From assembly GCA_016208495.1 (NCBI GenBank), contig JACQXX010000068.1, positions 1-48,800 on the forward strand: a DNA stretch of 48,800 bases, read 5' to 3'. This document shows, piece by piece, positions 25,268 to 33,140 of this stretch. Position 1 is the first letter of the stretch. The number at the start of each line of letters is the position of its first letter. The notes beneath the pieces are model-generated. The model worked only from the letters and a program-made list of their open reading frames with translations, made no database searches and was not told the origin of the DNA. Made by a program: the position numbers and the translations under genes. This DNA is from Acidobacteriota bacterium. GTDB lineage: Bacteria; Acidobacteriota; Blastocatellia; Chloracidobacteriales; Chloracidobacteriaceae.

Positions 25268-26062
25268 CTACATCCGACGGTGCAACAAACAGGGCATTGC
25301 TTTGCGAATGCGGGCAAGGTGATTGGTGTCAATTTCAGCCATGATGAAGCATTCGCGATCTGGCGCCGTTGCCAGGACCATCCCCCAGGGGTCAATAATC
25401 ATGGCTCGTCCATAACTGGCGCGTTTCGGAGTGTGCTGGCCAAACTGAGCCGGAGCAACGACATACACCTGATTTTCAATCGCGCGGGCCCGCAACAGAA
25501 TTTCCCAGTGGTCTTTTCCAGTCTGAAGTGTAAACGCGGCTGGAATGAATAAAACCTGAGCGCCCTGGGCCGTGAGTTGGCGGTAGAGTTCGGGAAATCG
25601 CAGGTCGTAACAAATTGAAAGTCCAAAACAGACATCATCAATCGTGACCGTTACGGCTTCGTCGCCTGGCTCCACAAAGCGGGATTCTTCGAGCACGGTT
25701 CCATCGGGCAAGGTGACGTCAAACAGGTGAATTTTCCGATACATCGCCAGTCGTTTGCCATCCGGCCCAAAGAGCAGGCTGGTGTTAAAGACTTTTTGAT
25801 TGGGGGCGGTTTCAGGAAAACTCCCCGCCAGCAGGGAAATGCCGTGTTTTTGAGCCAGTTGTTTGAGCCAGTCGGCCAGCTCTCCGTCGAGCGACTGGTG
25901 ATATCCGATGTCTTCGCCTTCAGAGCGCAAATAGGCAAAATTTTCCGGAAGTGCCACCAGCGTGGCACCGCGGTGGGCGGCTTCGGCCACCAGTGACGCC
26001 ACCCGGTTGAGATTAGATTCGACCTGATCAGTTGATCTGAGTTGGACCGCCGCAATGAGCAT
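25268..26062 (-). CDS. Nit1-type carbon-nitrogen hydrolase
   Basis: A 264-residue nitrilase-superfamily amidase with the complete triad E40 (LPENFAY), K110 (YRKIHLFD) and C151 (GLSICYDLRFPELYR). The motif set fits the Nit1/YbeM branch, known as deaminated glutathione amidase, a metabolite-repair enzyme. The length is typical. It seems to be transcribed alone, flanked by repeat elements on both sides. Confidence 0.85.
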   Translation of the reverse strand: MLIAAVQLRSTDQVESNLNRVASLVAEAAHRGATLVALPENFAYLRSEGEDIGYHQSLDGELADWLKQLAQKHGISLLAGSFPETAPNQKVFNTSLLFGPDGKRLAMYRKIHLFDVTLPDGTVLEESRFVEPGDEAVTVTIDDVCFGLSICYDLRFPELYRQLTAQGAQVLFIPAAFTLQTGKDHWEILLRARAIENQVYVVAPAQFGQHTPKRASYGRAMIIDPWGMVLATAPDRECFIMAEIDTNHLARIRKAMPCLLHRRM

Positions 26063-26073
26063 AGGAAGACCTG

Positions 26074-26351
26074 TTATAAATTATGAATTATGAATTAAGT
26101 GCCTTACCGAAAATTTCCAGACATTTTAACCACGAAACACACGAACGACACGAAAAGAATCAAACACTTACCAAATCCAATATCTCAGGAAACTTATGAC
26201 AAGGTACTTATGAATGCAGGAAGCGTTAGGTATTTAACAAATCAAATAACTGAAGGTGAATGCTTTAATATTCATTTTTTCTATTAGGCTCTATTCTTTT
26301 GAATAGCTACTGGGATATCAAGCTATATTCATAATTCATAATTCATAATTG
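26074..26351. repeat. Element with inverted AATTATG heptamer ends
   Basis: The left end has AATTATGAATTATGAATTA (26079-26097) and the right end the reverse orientation, TTCATAATTCATAATTC (26328-26345). Positions 26099-26215 inside are a diverged inverted copy of 48023-48139. No gene is supported; the one 62-codon frame here is repeat translation. Confidence 0.7.
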
Positions 26352-26417
26352 GTATTTGGGCAACTATGCCATTTCCTGGGCCGGGCTGCAAAAAATAGTC
26401 ACACTCTGAAAAAGGGC

Positions 26418-26446
26418 TTGACAAAAATCAGTTCAAGTCATAGCTT
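26418..26446 (+). promoter_or_regulatory. Sigma70-like promoter of the heme operon
   Basis: A perfect -35 TTGACA (26418-26423) is separated by 17 nt from a weak -10 TAGCTT (26441-26446). The predicted transcript start is near 26452. This is about 300 bp before the receptor gene. Confidence 0.55.
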
Positions 26447-26457
26447 GCTGGGGTTAG

Positions 26458-26474
26458 TTGAAAATGAATTTCAA
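26458..26474 (+). promoter_or_regulatory. Fur-box-like palindrome
   Basis: TTGAAAATGAATTTCAA is an inverted repeat (TTGAAA-N5-TTTCAA) just downstream of the predicted start site. Its position and A/T character resemble Fur operators, which would fit an iron/heme uptake operon. It is not a close match to the 19-bp enterobacterial consensus. Confidence 0.4.
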
Positions 26475-26596
26475 TTCTAGCAAAATCAAACCCAACCATC
26501 CTGCCAGGTGATTGGGGGTGATGGCGCACGGTGAAATCGGCATTGGCTTCACCGTGTGGACGTTCCTTCGTTGGTTGTTCTCCATAGCATGAAGCG

Positions 26597-26633
26597 AAAA
26601 GCCTCCGGTGCTGCCACACCGGAGGCCCTTTTT
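26597..26633 (+). terminator. Terminator hairpin in the leader of the heme operon
   Basis: GCCTCCGGTG (26601-26610) pairs perfectly with CACCGGAGGC (26617-26626) around a 6-nt loop and is followed by a run of five T (26629-26633). No gene ends just upstream on this strand, so it must end a leader or small RNA. Confidence 0.75.
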
Positions 26634-26750
26634 CGCCACTGCAGCTTCTGTTTGCGCATCCGCTCCCAGTGGCGCCGCCGATCATAGCACGCCACTGCGA
26701 CAAAACACACACACCAGATTCTCTTTTGCGTCCTGTCTGAGGTGCTCCAC

Positions 26751-29231
26751 ATGTCGTTTTCTGGCTTTTTTGATCGGCGCAGCCCGCGTCGAAATTCGTT
26801 GCCTGTTCACCCTCTGGTTTGGCTCGGACTCACGGTCTGTTGCCTGATTTCATTCTCGCTGCCAATTCTGGCGACTCCTCTTGATGGAAAAGTTGTCGGC
26901 CAGATCAAGGATAGTACCGGAGAGCCCATTCCGGGTGCCACCATTGAACTCAAACCCTCCCTCGCCGGCTCAATTTTTTCCGGTGTGACGGATGTGTCAG
27001 GAGTTTTTTCGGTCGAAAATCTTGTTCCCGGACGCTACCTGGTCAAGATTTCACAACCTGGATTCTCAACTCGAACCACCGAGGTTGAAGTTCAGCCCGG
27101 CGATGCGACCCAGTTTGAAATCATCCTTACGCCGGGTTTGATCACGGAAACGGTCACGGTCACGGCGGCTCGAATCGAACTGGTCGCCCAGGATACACCG
27201 GTTCCCGTGACAGTCATTGACCGAACCCAGCTTGACCGCCAGCCGGTTGCGACCATCGGAGATTTATTCCGATCTTTACCCGGCGTCAGCACTGCCAGTG
27301 AAGGCCCCTTCCAGGTTCGGCCCCGGATTCGCGGCCTTGAAAGTAACCGGGTGTTGATCCTGGTTGATGGCGAACGCCTGAACCATACCCGCACCTCAAC
27401 CTCCGAATCAGGCATTGAAATCGGACTGGTTGGCGTGGATCAAATTGAAACCGTTGAAGTTTTGCGCGGGAGTGGATCTGTTCTCTATGGTACGGATGCC
27501 CTTGGCGGCACCATCAACCTTATCACCCGCGATACCTTGCCACGCCAGACATCCGGGTTTCGGTTTTCCGGCGGAGTCAGCAGCTTTTTCAGTTCGAATG
27601 AAACCGGACGGCGTGGGACGGCTAATCTCGCCGGTGCCAGTCGCTGGTTTGCCTTCCGGGTGTCGCACACCCAGGACCGTTATGAAAACTACCACAGCGG
27701 CGAATTTATCAATGCGGCTGGAACCACGTTGCCGACGGAAGTCTTAAATTCCAATTATCACGGCAGCAATACGTCAGTGCTTGGAAAGTTCTTTTTCAAT
27801 GACCGCCATTCGCTCAAAGCCGTTTATGACCGGTATCGAGCTGCCGATATCGGCGTTCCCAATGTAACAGGTGTTTTTACCGCCTTCTTTCCGTTTTCCA
27901 ACCGCGAAAAATTCAGCCTGCGCTATGACGGACAGGACCTGACTTCGCATCTGGCGCATCTTTCAGCCAGATTTTACCGGCAAGATCAGGAACGCAATTT
28001 TACAAATCGGTTGCGAGTGCCCGGTTTTTCACAAGTGAGTGAGACGTTAACCGATACTGAATCAATTGGATACGACGTCCAGACCAACTGGATTTTCGGT
28101 CGAAAGACAGCCGTGACGGCTGGTTCAAGCCTCTTTCGCGATGAAAACCAGGATTCGCGAACCATCCAAAGCAGCTTTGGTCCAATTACCCAGACTGACA
28201 CCTCGAAGAGTGTTCCGAATGCAACTTTTGCTGACTTTGCCCTCTTTGCCCAGGGAAGACACCAGCTTTCCAACCGGTTGAGCGTCACGGCGGGCATTCG
28301 TTTTGACCGCTTTCTGATTGATTCCGAGCGAACACCGGGATTTGATATCCCGCCGTTTTTCACGCCTTCTCAAATCGAAGATCTGGGGCTTGGCGGATTG
28401 GAAGACGGGTTAAATCTGACCAATACCGCCGTGAGTGGTGATGTCGGCGTGGTCTTCAAACCCGTAGACACCCTGAGCCTGGCTGCCCGAGTGGGGCGAT
28501 CTTTCCGCGAAGCCAACCTCTTTGAGCGATTTTTCACCAATTTTGGCTCCGCTGAAGGCTTTGTGGTTGGGAATCCAAATCTGAAGGCTGAGTCGGGAAT
28601 CAATTTCGACGTCAGTGCCAGGGTCAAGACTTCGTTTTTGGCCAGCTCCATCACCTATTTCAACAACAACTATGAAAATTTCCTGAGTAGCCGTCAGGCG
28701 ATTGACCGCAATGGCAATCCCATTACAGTGAGTGCCGGGCCGGGCCGCCCGCCGATTTCAGTCTTCCAAAGCATCAACATCGGGGAAGCCCGTATTCAAG
28801 GGTTCGAAGCTGATTTTGAAGCTTCCCGCCCGGTTGGCCGCGGCTTTTTGGTGCCATTTGGAAATTTGAGTTATCTGCGTGGCACAAACAAACAAACCGG
28901 TAATCCACTCGACTTTATCAGCCCGTTTCGGTCGCTGATGGGCCTGAGATACCACGATGCCAAAGACTGGTTTTGGGCCGAATATTCAACCCGAATTGTT
29001 ACTACCCAGGATCGCCTCACCGCCTCGTTCAAACAGGGCAACGGTGGAAATGAGCCAGGGTTTGTAACGCACGACATTCGGGGCGGTATCAACTTTACCC
29101 GTGAACACACCCGGACAAGCATCGTGCTCGGCGTGACCAATCTTGGGAATCGTGCCTATAACGAACAATTTGTCTTCGCCCCAGCCCGTGGCCGGAGCTT
29201 CACGCTGGGCGTAAACTTCCGATTTTTCTAA
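26751..29231 (+). CDS. TonB-dependent heme/iron receptor
   Basis: An 826-residue outer-membrane receptor. After a signal peptide (LTVCCLISFSLPILA) comes a carboxypeptidase-regulatory-like domain (about 45-120, GQIKDSTGEPIPGATIEL), the plug (VTVIDRTQLDR to GGTINLITRD) and a 22-strand barrel ending in aromatic F (GVNFRFF). FREANLFERFF and NPNLKAESG resemble the FRAP and NPDL boxes of heme receptors. The hmuTUVS genes downstream support heme as substrate. ATG 26751 was chosen because GAGG lies 8 nt before it. A terminator hairpin follows at 29282. Confidence 0.9.
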   Translation: MSFSGFFDRRSPRRNSLPVHPLVWLGLTVCCLISFSLPILATPLDGKVVGQIKDSTGEPIPGATIELKPSLAGSIFSGVTDVSGVFSVENLVPGRYLVKISQPGFSTRTTEVEVQPGDATQFEIILTPGLITETVTVTAARIELVAQDTPVPVTVIDRTQLDRQPVATIGDLFRSLPGVSTASEGPFQVRPRIRGLESNRVLILVDGERLNHTRTSTSESGIEIGLVGVDQIETVEVLRGSGSVLYGTDALGGTINLITRDTLPRQTSGFRFSGGVSSFFSSNETGRRGTANLAGASRWFAFRVSHTQDRYENYHSGEFINAAGTTLPTEVLNSNYHGSNTSVLGKFFFNDRHSLKAVYDRYRAADIGVPNVTGVFTAFFPFSNREKFSLRYDGQDLTSHLAHLSARFYRQDQERNFTNRLRVPGFSQVSETLTDTESIGYDVQTNWIFGRKTAVTAGSSLFRDENQDSRTIQSSFGPITQTDTSKSVPNATFADFALFAQGRHQLSNRLSVTAGIRFDRFLIDSERTPGFDIPPFFTPSQIEDLGLGGLEDGLNLTNTAVSGDVGVVFKPVDTLSLAARVGRSFREANLFERFFTNFGSAEGFVVGNPNLKAESGINFDVSARVKTSFLASSITYFNNNYENFLSSRQAIDRNGNPITVSAGPGRPPISVFQSINIGEARIQGFEADFEASRPVGRGFLVPFGNLSYLRGTNKQTGNPLDFISPFRSLMGLRYHDAKDWFWAEYSTRIVTTQDRLTASFKQGNGGNEPGFVTHDIRGGINFTREHTRTSIVLGVTNLGNRAYNEQFVFAPARGRSFTLGVNFRFF

Positions 29232-29281
29232 GTTCCCCTCACACGATAGTACTTTCCTTCAGCGTGTTCGTGGGAAACGCG

Positions 29282-29330
29282 CCCATCGGAGGTCATTCCG
29301 AATGGAACATGCCTCCGATGGCCTTTGTTT
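29282..29330 (+). terminator. Terminator after the TonB receptor
   Basis: CCATCGGAGG (29283-29292) pairs with CCTCCGATGG (29312-29321), with CCTTTGTTTT after it. It would separate or reduce expression of the downstream hmu genes relative to the receptor. Confidence 0.75.
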
Positions 29331-29356
29331 TGAAATATTGATGGAGATTGACTTGT

Positions 29357-29566
29357 ATGACTTACCACCCGACATCGTTACGCGGTTATTGTTTTCAATG
29401 TATCGAAGGCCACGTTCATCTCAAATGGGACAACGTCGTGCTTTCTTTTTCACCCTCGGAATTTTCCTGTCTGGCCCAGTTGGTCAAAGCAATGGATACC
29501 CGGCTTCGCGAGCATGAACCAGTGCTGGCGGCGCTGCCCGGCGAAGTAAGTTCATTGCCAATGTAG
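29357..29566 (+). CDS. Small CxxC protein in the heme locus
   Basis: A 69-residue protein starting at ATG 29357, with GGAG about 10 nt upstream. It has CFQC, then GHVHLKWDNVVLSFSPSEFSCLAQLV. This pattern resembles a small, poorly known family found beside heme uptake genes in Bacteroidota and relatives. No signal peptide is present, so it is probably cytoplasmic. A second small protein at 29911 has a matching block, which argues that both are real. Function unknown. Confidence 0.6.
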   Translation: MTYHPTSLRGYCFQCIEGHVHLKWDNVVLSFSPSEFSCLAQLVKAMDTRLREHEPVLAALPGEVSSLPM

Positions 29567-29569
29567 GAA

Positions 29570-29895
29570 TAGGGGCTGAACAAACCAGGGCTCAGGGCCT
29601 TGTCATTACCCAAATTTTTTTAACTTGTCTCTAACCTCAGCTCATTCAAAGAGTTACTGAAATCATTTTTCGGTTGTTGTCTCAGTTGACCACTGATTGT
29701 CCTGAAAACCCTTGAATTGAGAATCAACAACTTACGAAGATGATTGAGGCCAATTTTGGAGAACTGAAAAAATTTGGGTAATGACAAGGCTCAGGGCTCG
29801 GGGCTGAAGACTCGCAAGCTCGGGGCTGAAGAAAACGGGTTCCAAACCCTGAGCCCAATGTCTTCAGCCCGACTTTTTCAGCCCGAGTCAACTTT
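29570..29895. repeat. GGGCTGAAG repeat block split by a MITE
   Basis: Units of GGGCTGAAG and GGGCTCAGGG fill both flanks, including CTGAAGACTCGCAAGCTCGG, as in 10640-10775. The block is interrupted from 29598 to 29789 by an inverted-repeat element. No gene is seen in this 340-bp space. Confidence 0.65.
29598..29789. mobile_element. 192-bp MITE-like element with 23-bp TIRs
   Basis: The first 23 bp (29598-29620, starting CCTTGTCATTACCCAAA) are the perfect reverse complement of the last 23 bp (29767-29789). CTCAGGG flanks both sides (29591-29597, 29790-29796), consistent with a 7-bp target duplication, although the surrounding repeat itself contains such words. There is no ORF inside. Confidence 0.7.
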
Positions 29896-29910
29896 CCCCA
29901 GGAGGAATAT

Positions 29911-30162
29911 ATGATTCGCCAATCATTCTCTTTTTTTTCTGTTCAAAGTCGCTGGCTCAAGAGCGAGCATCCCCGAATTTATATGAGTGAAACCGGCCGG
30001 GTTCATATCGAAACCGACCACACCCGGACGTCGCTTTCATCCGAGGAATTTCTCGCCCTGGTGCGCTCACTGGTAAAATCGAAAGGAAACCCTGGAAACA
30101 ATGGTTACTGGAATCCGCAAGCCTCACTCTTTGACTCTTTTTCTCTGCGCCCTGGTTCTTAG
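29911..30162 (+). CDS. Small protein overlapping hmuT
   Basis: An 83-residue frame with GGAGGAATAT just before the ATG, a strong ribosome binding site. It contains GRVHIETDHTRTSLSSEEFLALVRSLV, which aligns by eye with GHVHLKWDNVVLSFSPSEFSCLAQLV in the protein at 29357. It lacks the CxxC. Its last 62 nt overlap the hmuT start region in another frame, suggesting coupling. Function unknown; a role in heme handling or regulation is guesswork. Confidence 0.6.
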   Translation: MIRQSFSFFSVQSRWLKSEHPRIYMSETGRVHIETDHTRTSLSSEEFLALVRSLVKSKGNPGNNGYWNPQASLFDSFSLRPGS

Positions 30163-31033
30163 TTTGATTTCTGGATGTCGGACAAACCAGCCATCCGCGC
30201 CAGTAACGGCAGGTTCGGTCAAACCACCTCCAGGCGTAATCAATACCGAACGGATTGTAACGATTGGGGCCAGTATTTCTGAATCGGTCTGTGCGCTGGG
30301 AAGTGAAAAACAGATTGTCGGCGCTGATGATACCAGCCAGTTTCCTGACAGCGTTGCCCGCCTGCCAAAAGTTGGCTACCAGCGGACATTACAGCCAGAG
30401 GGGATTCTCTCGCTGAAACCAACCGTGGTGATGGTTTCTTCCGAAGCCGGTCCAGTCGAAACGTTTGAGCAAATTCGGCGCGCTGGAGTTCCGGTTTTTG
30501 TTATTCCATCGGACTACAGCGCGGAAGGTGTCAAAAACAAAATTCGCCAGATTGGTCAACTTCTCGACAAAAAAGCCGCCACCGAAGCACTGATTTCCCG
30601 GCTGGATCAGGAATTCTCCGCCGTGGTCAGCCTTGCCAGTCAAAGTTCCAGCCACCCGAAAGTTCTTTTTTTCTATTCACGTGGCCAGGGAGCCCAGATG
30701 ATTGCCGGAACCGAAACCCCGGCGGATGCGATGATTCGCCTGGCTGGCGCCGAGAACGCGGTCAAGACATTCACCGGGTATAAACCAATGACTCCCGAAG
30801 CAACGGTTGCGGCCAACCCGGATGTGATTTTAGTCCCCGCCAAAACGCTGGAATTGATGGGTGGCGTCGAGGCGCTGATTCAGCTTCCTGGAATTGAACA
30901 AACCGAGGCCGGAAAACACCGTCGGGTGGTGGCCGTTGATGACGCTGAGTTGCTGGGATTCGGCCCCCGAACGGCTGGCGCGCTCAACCGGCTGGTGAAA
31001 GAATTTCATCCTGAATCAGGGAAACAGCCATGA
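30101..31033 (+). CDS. hmuT: Heme ABC transporter substrate-binding lipoprotein
   Basis: A 310-residue periplasmic-binding protein of the FecB/BtuF class. Its signal peptide ends in a lipobox (LISGC), so it should be membrane-anchored. NTERIVTIGASISESVCALG, GYQRTLQPEGILSLKPTVVM and the C-terminal DAELLGFGPRTAGAL agree with HmuT/HemT. The stop overlaps the hmuU start by 4 nt (ATGA). The ATG lies inside the preceding small ORF, and no alternative start would keep the signal peptide. Confidence 0.9.
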   Translation: MVTGIRKPHSLTLFLCALVLSLISGCRTNQPSAPVTAGSVKPPPGVINTERIVTIGASISESVCALGSEKQIVGADDTSQFPDSVARLPKVGYQRTLQPEGILSLKPTVVMVSSEAGPVETFEQIRRAGVPVFVIPSDYSAEGVKNKIRQIGQLLDKKAATEALISRLDQEFSAVVSLASQSSSHPKVLFFYSRGQGAQMIAGTETPADAMIRLAGAENAVKTFTGYKPMTPEATVAANPDVILVPAKTLELMGGVEALIQLPGIEQTEAGKHRRVVAVDDAELLGFGPRTAGALNRLVKEFHPESGKQP

Positions 31034-32112
31034 GTGCTCAGGATGTTGGGCTCAGAATTCGAAAAAATGACCGGTTTCCATACTGGCCGGTCATTGGTGG
31101 ACTGGTATGCTTGCTGGTACTCGTTGGGTTTGCGGCACTTGGCGCGGGGGCGGTCCATCTTTCGTGGACGCAAATCATTGATGTTTTCGCAAAATACCTT
31201 GGGCTCGCCGGCGGCGAATTGAGTCTTTCACGCCAGGAAGAAATCGTGCTGGTTTCAATCCGACTGCCGCGAATTGTGGTCGCGATGGTGATTGGCGCCG
31301 CTCTGGCACTCGCAGGTGTTGCCACCCAGGGGCTGTTTCGAAACCCGCTGGCAGATCCGGGCTTAATCGGCGTTTCCAGTGGGTCTGCCCTTGGCGCCGT
31401 GGTGGCCATTGTGGCGCATACCAAAGTCCGCATGTTCCTGCCGGAGATTTCAGGTATCGGCCTGCCGATGCTGACCGCTTTTATCGGCGGATTGCTCGTT
31501 TCGATCATTGTCCATCAGGGAAGCATTCGCCAAAACCAGCCGTCAATGTCCCGAATGCTCCTGGTCGGCATTGCGGTCAATGCCCTGTGCTCGGCTATTA
31601 CCGGATGGCTCACCTTTCAAGCCAGCGAAGCCCAGTTGCGGTCAATCACTTTCTGGAGTTTGGGGAGTCTGGCCAATTTAAACTGGAACATCACGCTGAT
31701 TTTACTGGCTGTGTCACTTCCGGCAGCCGTGATGGTCGTTCGGTGCGCCCAGCCTTTAAATGTGCTGCTGCTCGGGGAAGCCGAAGCCCATCACCTCGGA
31801 ATCAACGTCCGGTATATAAAACAAACCGTCGTGATGGCAACGGCGCTTCTGGTCGGTTCAAGCGTTGCTGCCGTCGGGATGATTGCCTTTGTCGGACTGG
31901 TGGTTCCGCATCTCGGTCGGCTTCTGGTTGGACCGCACCACCGGATTTTATTTCCCGTGGCGGCCTTGATTGGTGCGGTTTTGCTCCCAGCCGCTGATAT
32001 TCTGGCCCGGACGGTCATTGCACCGGCTGAACTTCCGATTGGAATCGTGACCGCCGTGATGGGAGCGCCGTTTTTTCTGTGGTTGATTTGGAAAAATGAT
32101 CGCGGATTGTGA
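31030..32112 (+). CDS. hmuU: Heme ABC transporter permease (FecCD family)
   Basis: A 360-residue polytopic inner-membrane permease of the FecCD/BtuC family, with about ten helices. The conserved block RNPLADPGLIGVSSGSALGA and AAVGMIAFVGLVVPHLGRLLVGPHH are present. It probably forms a homodimer with two HmuV ATPases and takes heme from HmuT. The start overlaps the hmuT stop. The gene is followed by a 150-bp repeat before hmuV. Confidence 0.92.
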   Translation: MSAQDVGLRIRKNDRFPYWPVIGGLVCLLVLVGFAALGAGAVHLSWTQIIDVFAKYLGLAGGELSLSRQEEIVLVSIRLPRIVVAMVIGAALALAGVATQGLFRNPLADPGLIGVSSGSALGAVVAIVAHTKVRMFLPEISGIGLPMLTAFIGGLLVSIIVHQGSIRQNQPSMSRMLLVGIAVNALCSAITGWLTFQASEAQLRSITFWSLGSLANLNWNITLILLAVSLPAAVMVVRCAQPLNVLLLGEAEAHHLGINVRYIKQTVVMATALLVGSSVAAVGMIAFVGLVVPHLGRLLVGPHHRILFPVAALIGAVLLPAADILARTVIAPAELPIGIVTAVMGAPFFLWLIWKNDRGL

Positions 32113-32250
32113 AGTTTGGGGTTCCGGGTTCCGGGTTCCGGGTCTTCGAAGAAATTGTTTTTATGTCCTTTATGTCCCTTTTGTCCTTTACGTCCTTTTC
32201 TCGAAAACCCCGAACCCCGAACCCCGAACCCCGAACCCCGAACCCCGGAA
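32113..32250. repeat. Repeat element inside the hmu operon
   Basis: Three GGGTTCC heptamers (32118-32141), a core of TCCTTT words (32164-32200), and then about six inverted CCCCGAA heptamers (32208-32247) lie between hmuU and hmuV. The two ends can pair in RNA, giving a long stem. It resembles 16050-16205 and 25070-25165. The open frame across it (from 32109) is repeat translation. Confidence 0.8.
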
Positions 32251-32264
32251 GCGGAAAGGTCACT

Positions 32265-33140
32265 ATGCTATTACAGGTTGATTCCGTCAGTTATCAGGTC
32301 AATGGCATATCAATCCTCAAAGATATTTCCTTGCGCGTGGAGGCCGGGCAGTTGCTTGCCGTGATTGGTCCAAATGGCGCCGGGAAATCCACACTGTTTC
32401 GTCTGGTGTGCGGAGACATCGAGCCAAATCAGGGACTCATTCACATTGGCGGGAAATTGCTTGACGAGTGGACACCCGGTGCTCTGGCCAAAATCAGAGC
32501 TGTCCTGCGCCAGCAAACTATTCTGCAATTCCCGTTTACCGTTGAGGAAGTCATTTCGCTCGGATTGTCGCCGTATCATCACGAACTGACCCACGCCGAC
32601 AAACAATCCATCATTGAAAATATGATTGAGCTGGCTGAAATCAGTCATTTGCGGCATCGGAGCTACACGACACTCTCCGGCGGAGAACAGCAGCGAACCC
32701 ATTTCGCCCGCGTTCTGGCACAACTCTGGCCAGCTATCGGCACCGTACCGGTGTTGCTGCTGCTCGACGAACCGACCGCCAGCCTCGATTTGCAGCATCA
32801 ACATCACGTGCTTTCGATTGCCCGCCAATTGACCCGGCTTGGGGTTGCGGTGGTGGTTGTCGTTCACGATCTCAATCTGGCGGCACAGTATGCCGACCAT
32901 ATTGTTTTATTTCAAAAAGGAGCGGTGGTGGCTGCCGGGACACCCGGTGAAGTCTTGACGAAGCCCACGCTTGAGCGCACGTTTGGAGTTACAGTCGAAG
33001 TCACATCTCATCCGACTCGCAATTCGCCACTCATTGTGCCAACCGGTGCTGACCGACAACCGCTTCAGGTTCAACCGCTTTCTGAAAAATTTGTCAAAGG
33101 AGTTCGATATGAGTGTTTCAATGGTATCGCAGCCGACTGA
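32265..33140 (+). CDS. hmuV: Heme ABC transporter ATPase
   Basis: A 291-residue ABC ATPase with Walker A GPNGAGKST, signature LSGGEQQR, Walker B LLLLDEPTASLD and H-loop VVVHDLNLAAQYAD, as in HmuV/BtuD. The ATG at 32265 is preceded by AAAGG. The frame is open 52 codons further, but that part is repeat DNA, so I excluded it. It overlaps the hmuS start by 32 nt. It powers heme import through HmuU. Confidence 0.92.
   Translation: MLLQVDSVSYQVNGISILKDISLRVEAGQLLAVIGPNGAGKSTLFRLVCGDIEPNQGLIHIGGKLLDEWTPGALAKIRAVLRQQTILQFPFTVEEVISLGLSPYHHELTHADKQSIIENMIELAEISHLRHRSYTTLSGGEQQRTHFARVLAQLWPAIGTVPVLLLLDEPTASLDLQHQHHVLSIARQLTRLGVAVVVVVHDLNLAAQYADHIVLFQKGAVVAAGTPGEVLTKPTLERTFGVTVEVTSHPTRNSPLIVPTGADRQPLQVQPLSEKFVKGVRYECFNGIAAD

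Larger units (their letters stand above)
26452..26633 (+). ncRNA. Structured leader or small RNA before the heme receptor
   Basis: A transcript from the promoter at 26418 would contain a hairpin CACGGTGAA/TTCACCGTG (26527-26535, 26548-26556) and end at a strong terminator hairpin (26601-26626). That gives an RNA of about 180 nt, either a free small RNA or an attenuating leader. A 15-codon ORF could start at ATG 26464. This is inferred from sequence features only. Confidence 0.4.

Noticed and set aside
32109..32264. 52-codon N-terminal extension of HmuV
   Set aside because: It reads through the heptamer repeat; ABC ATPases of this family start near ATG 32265.
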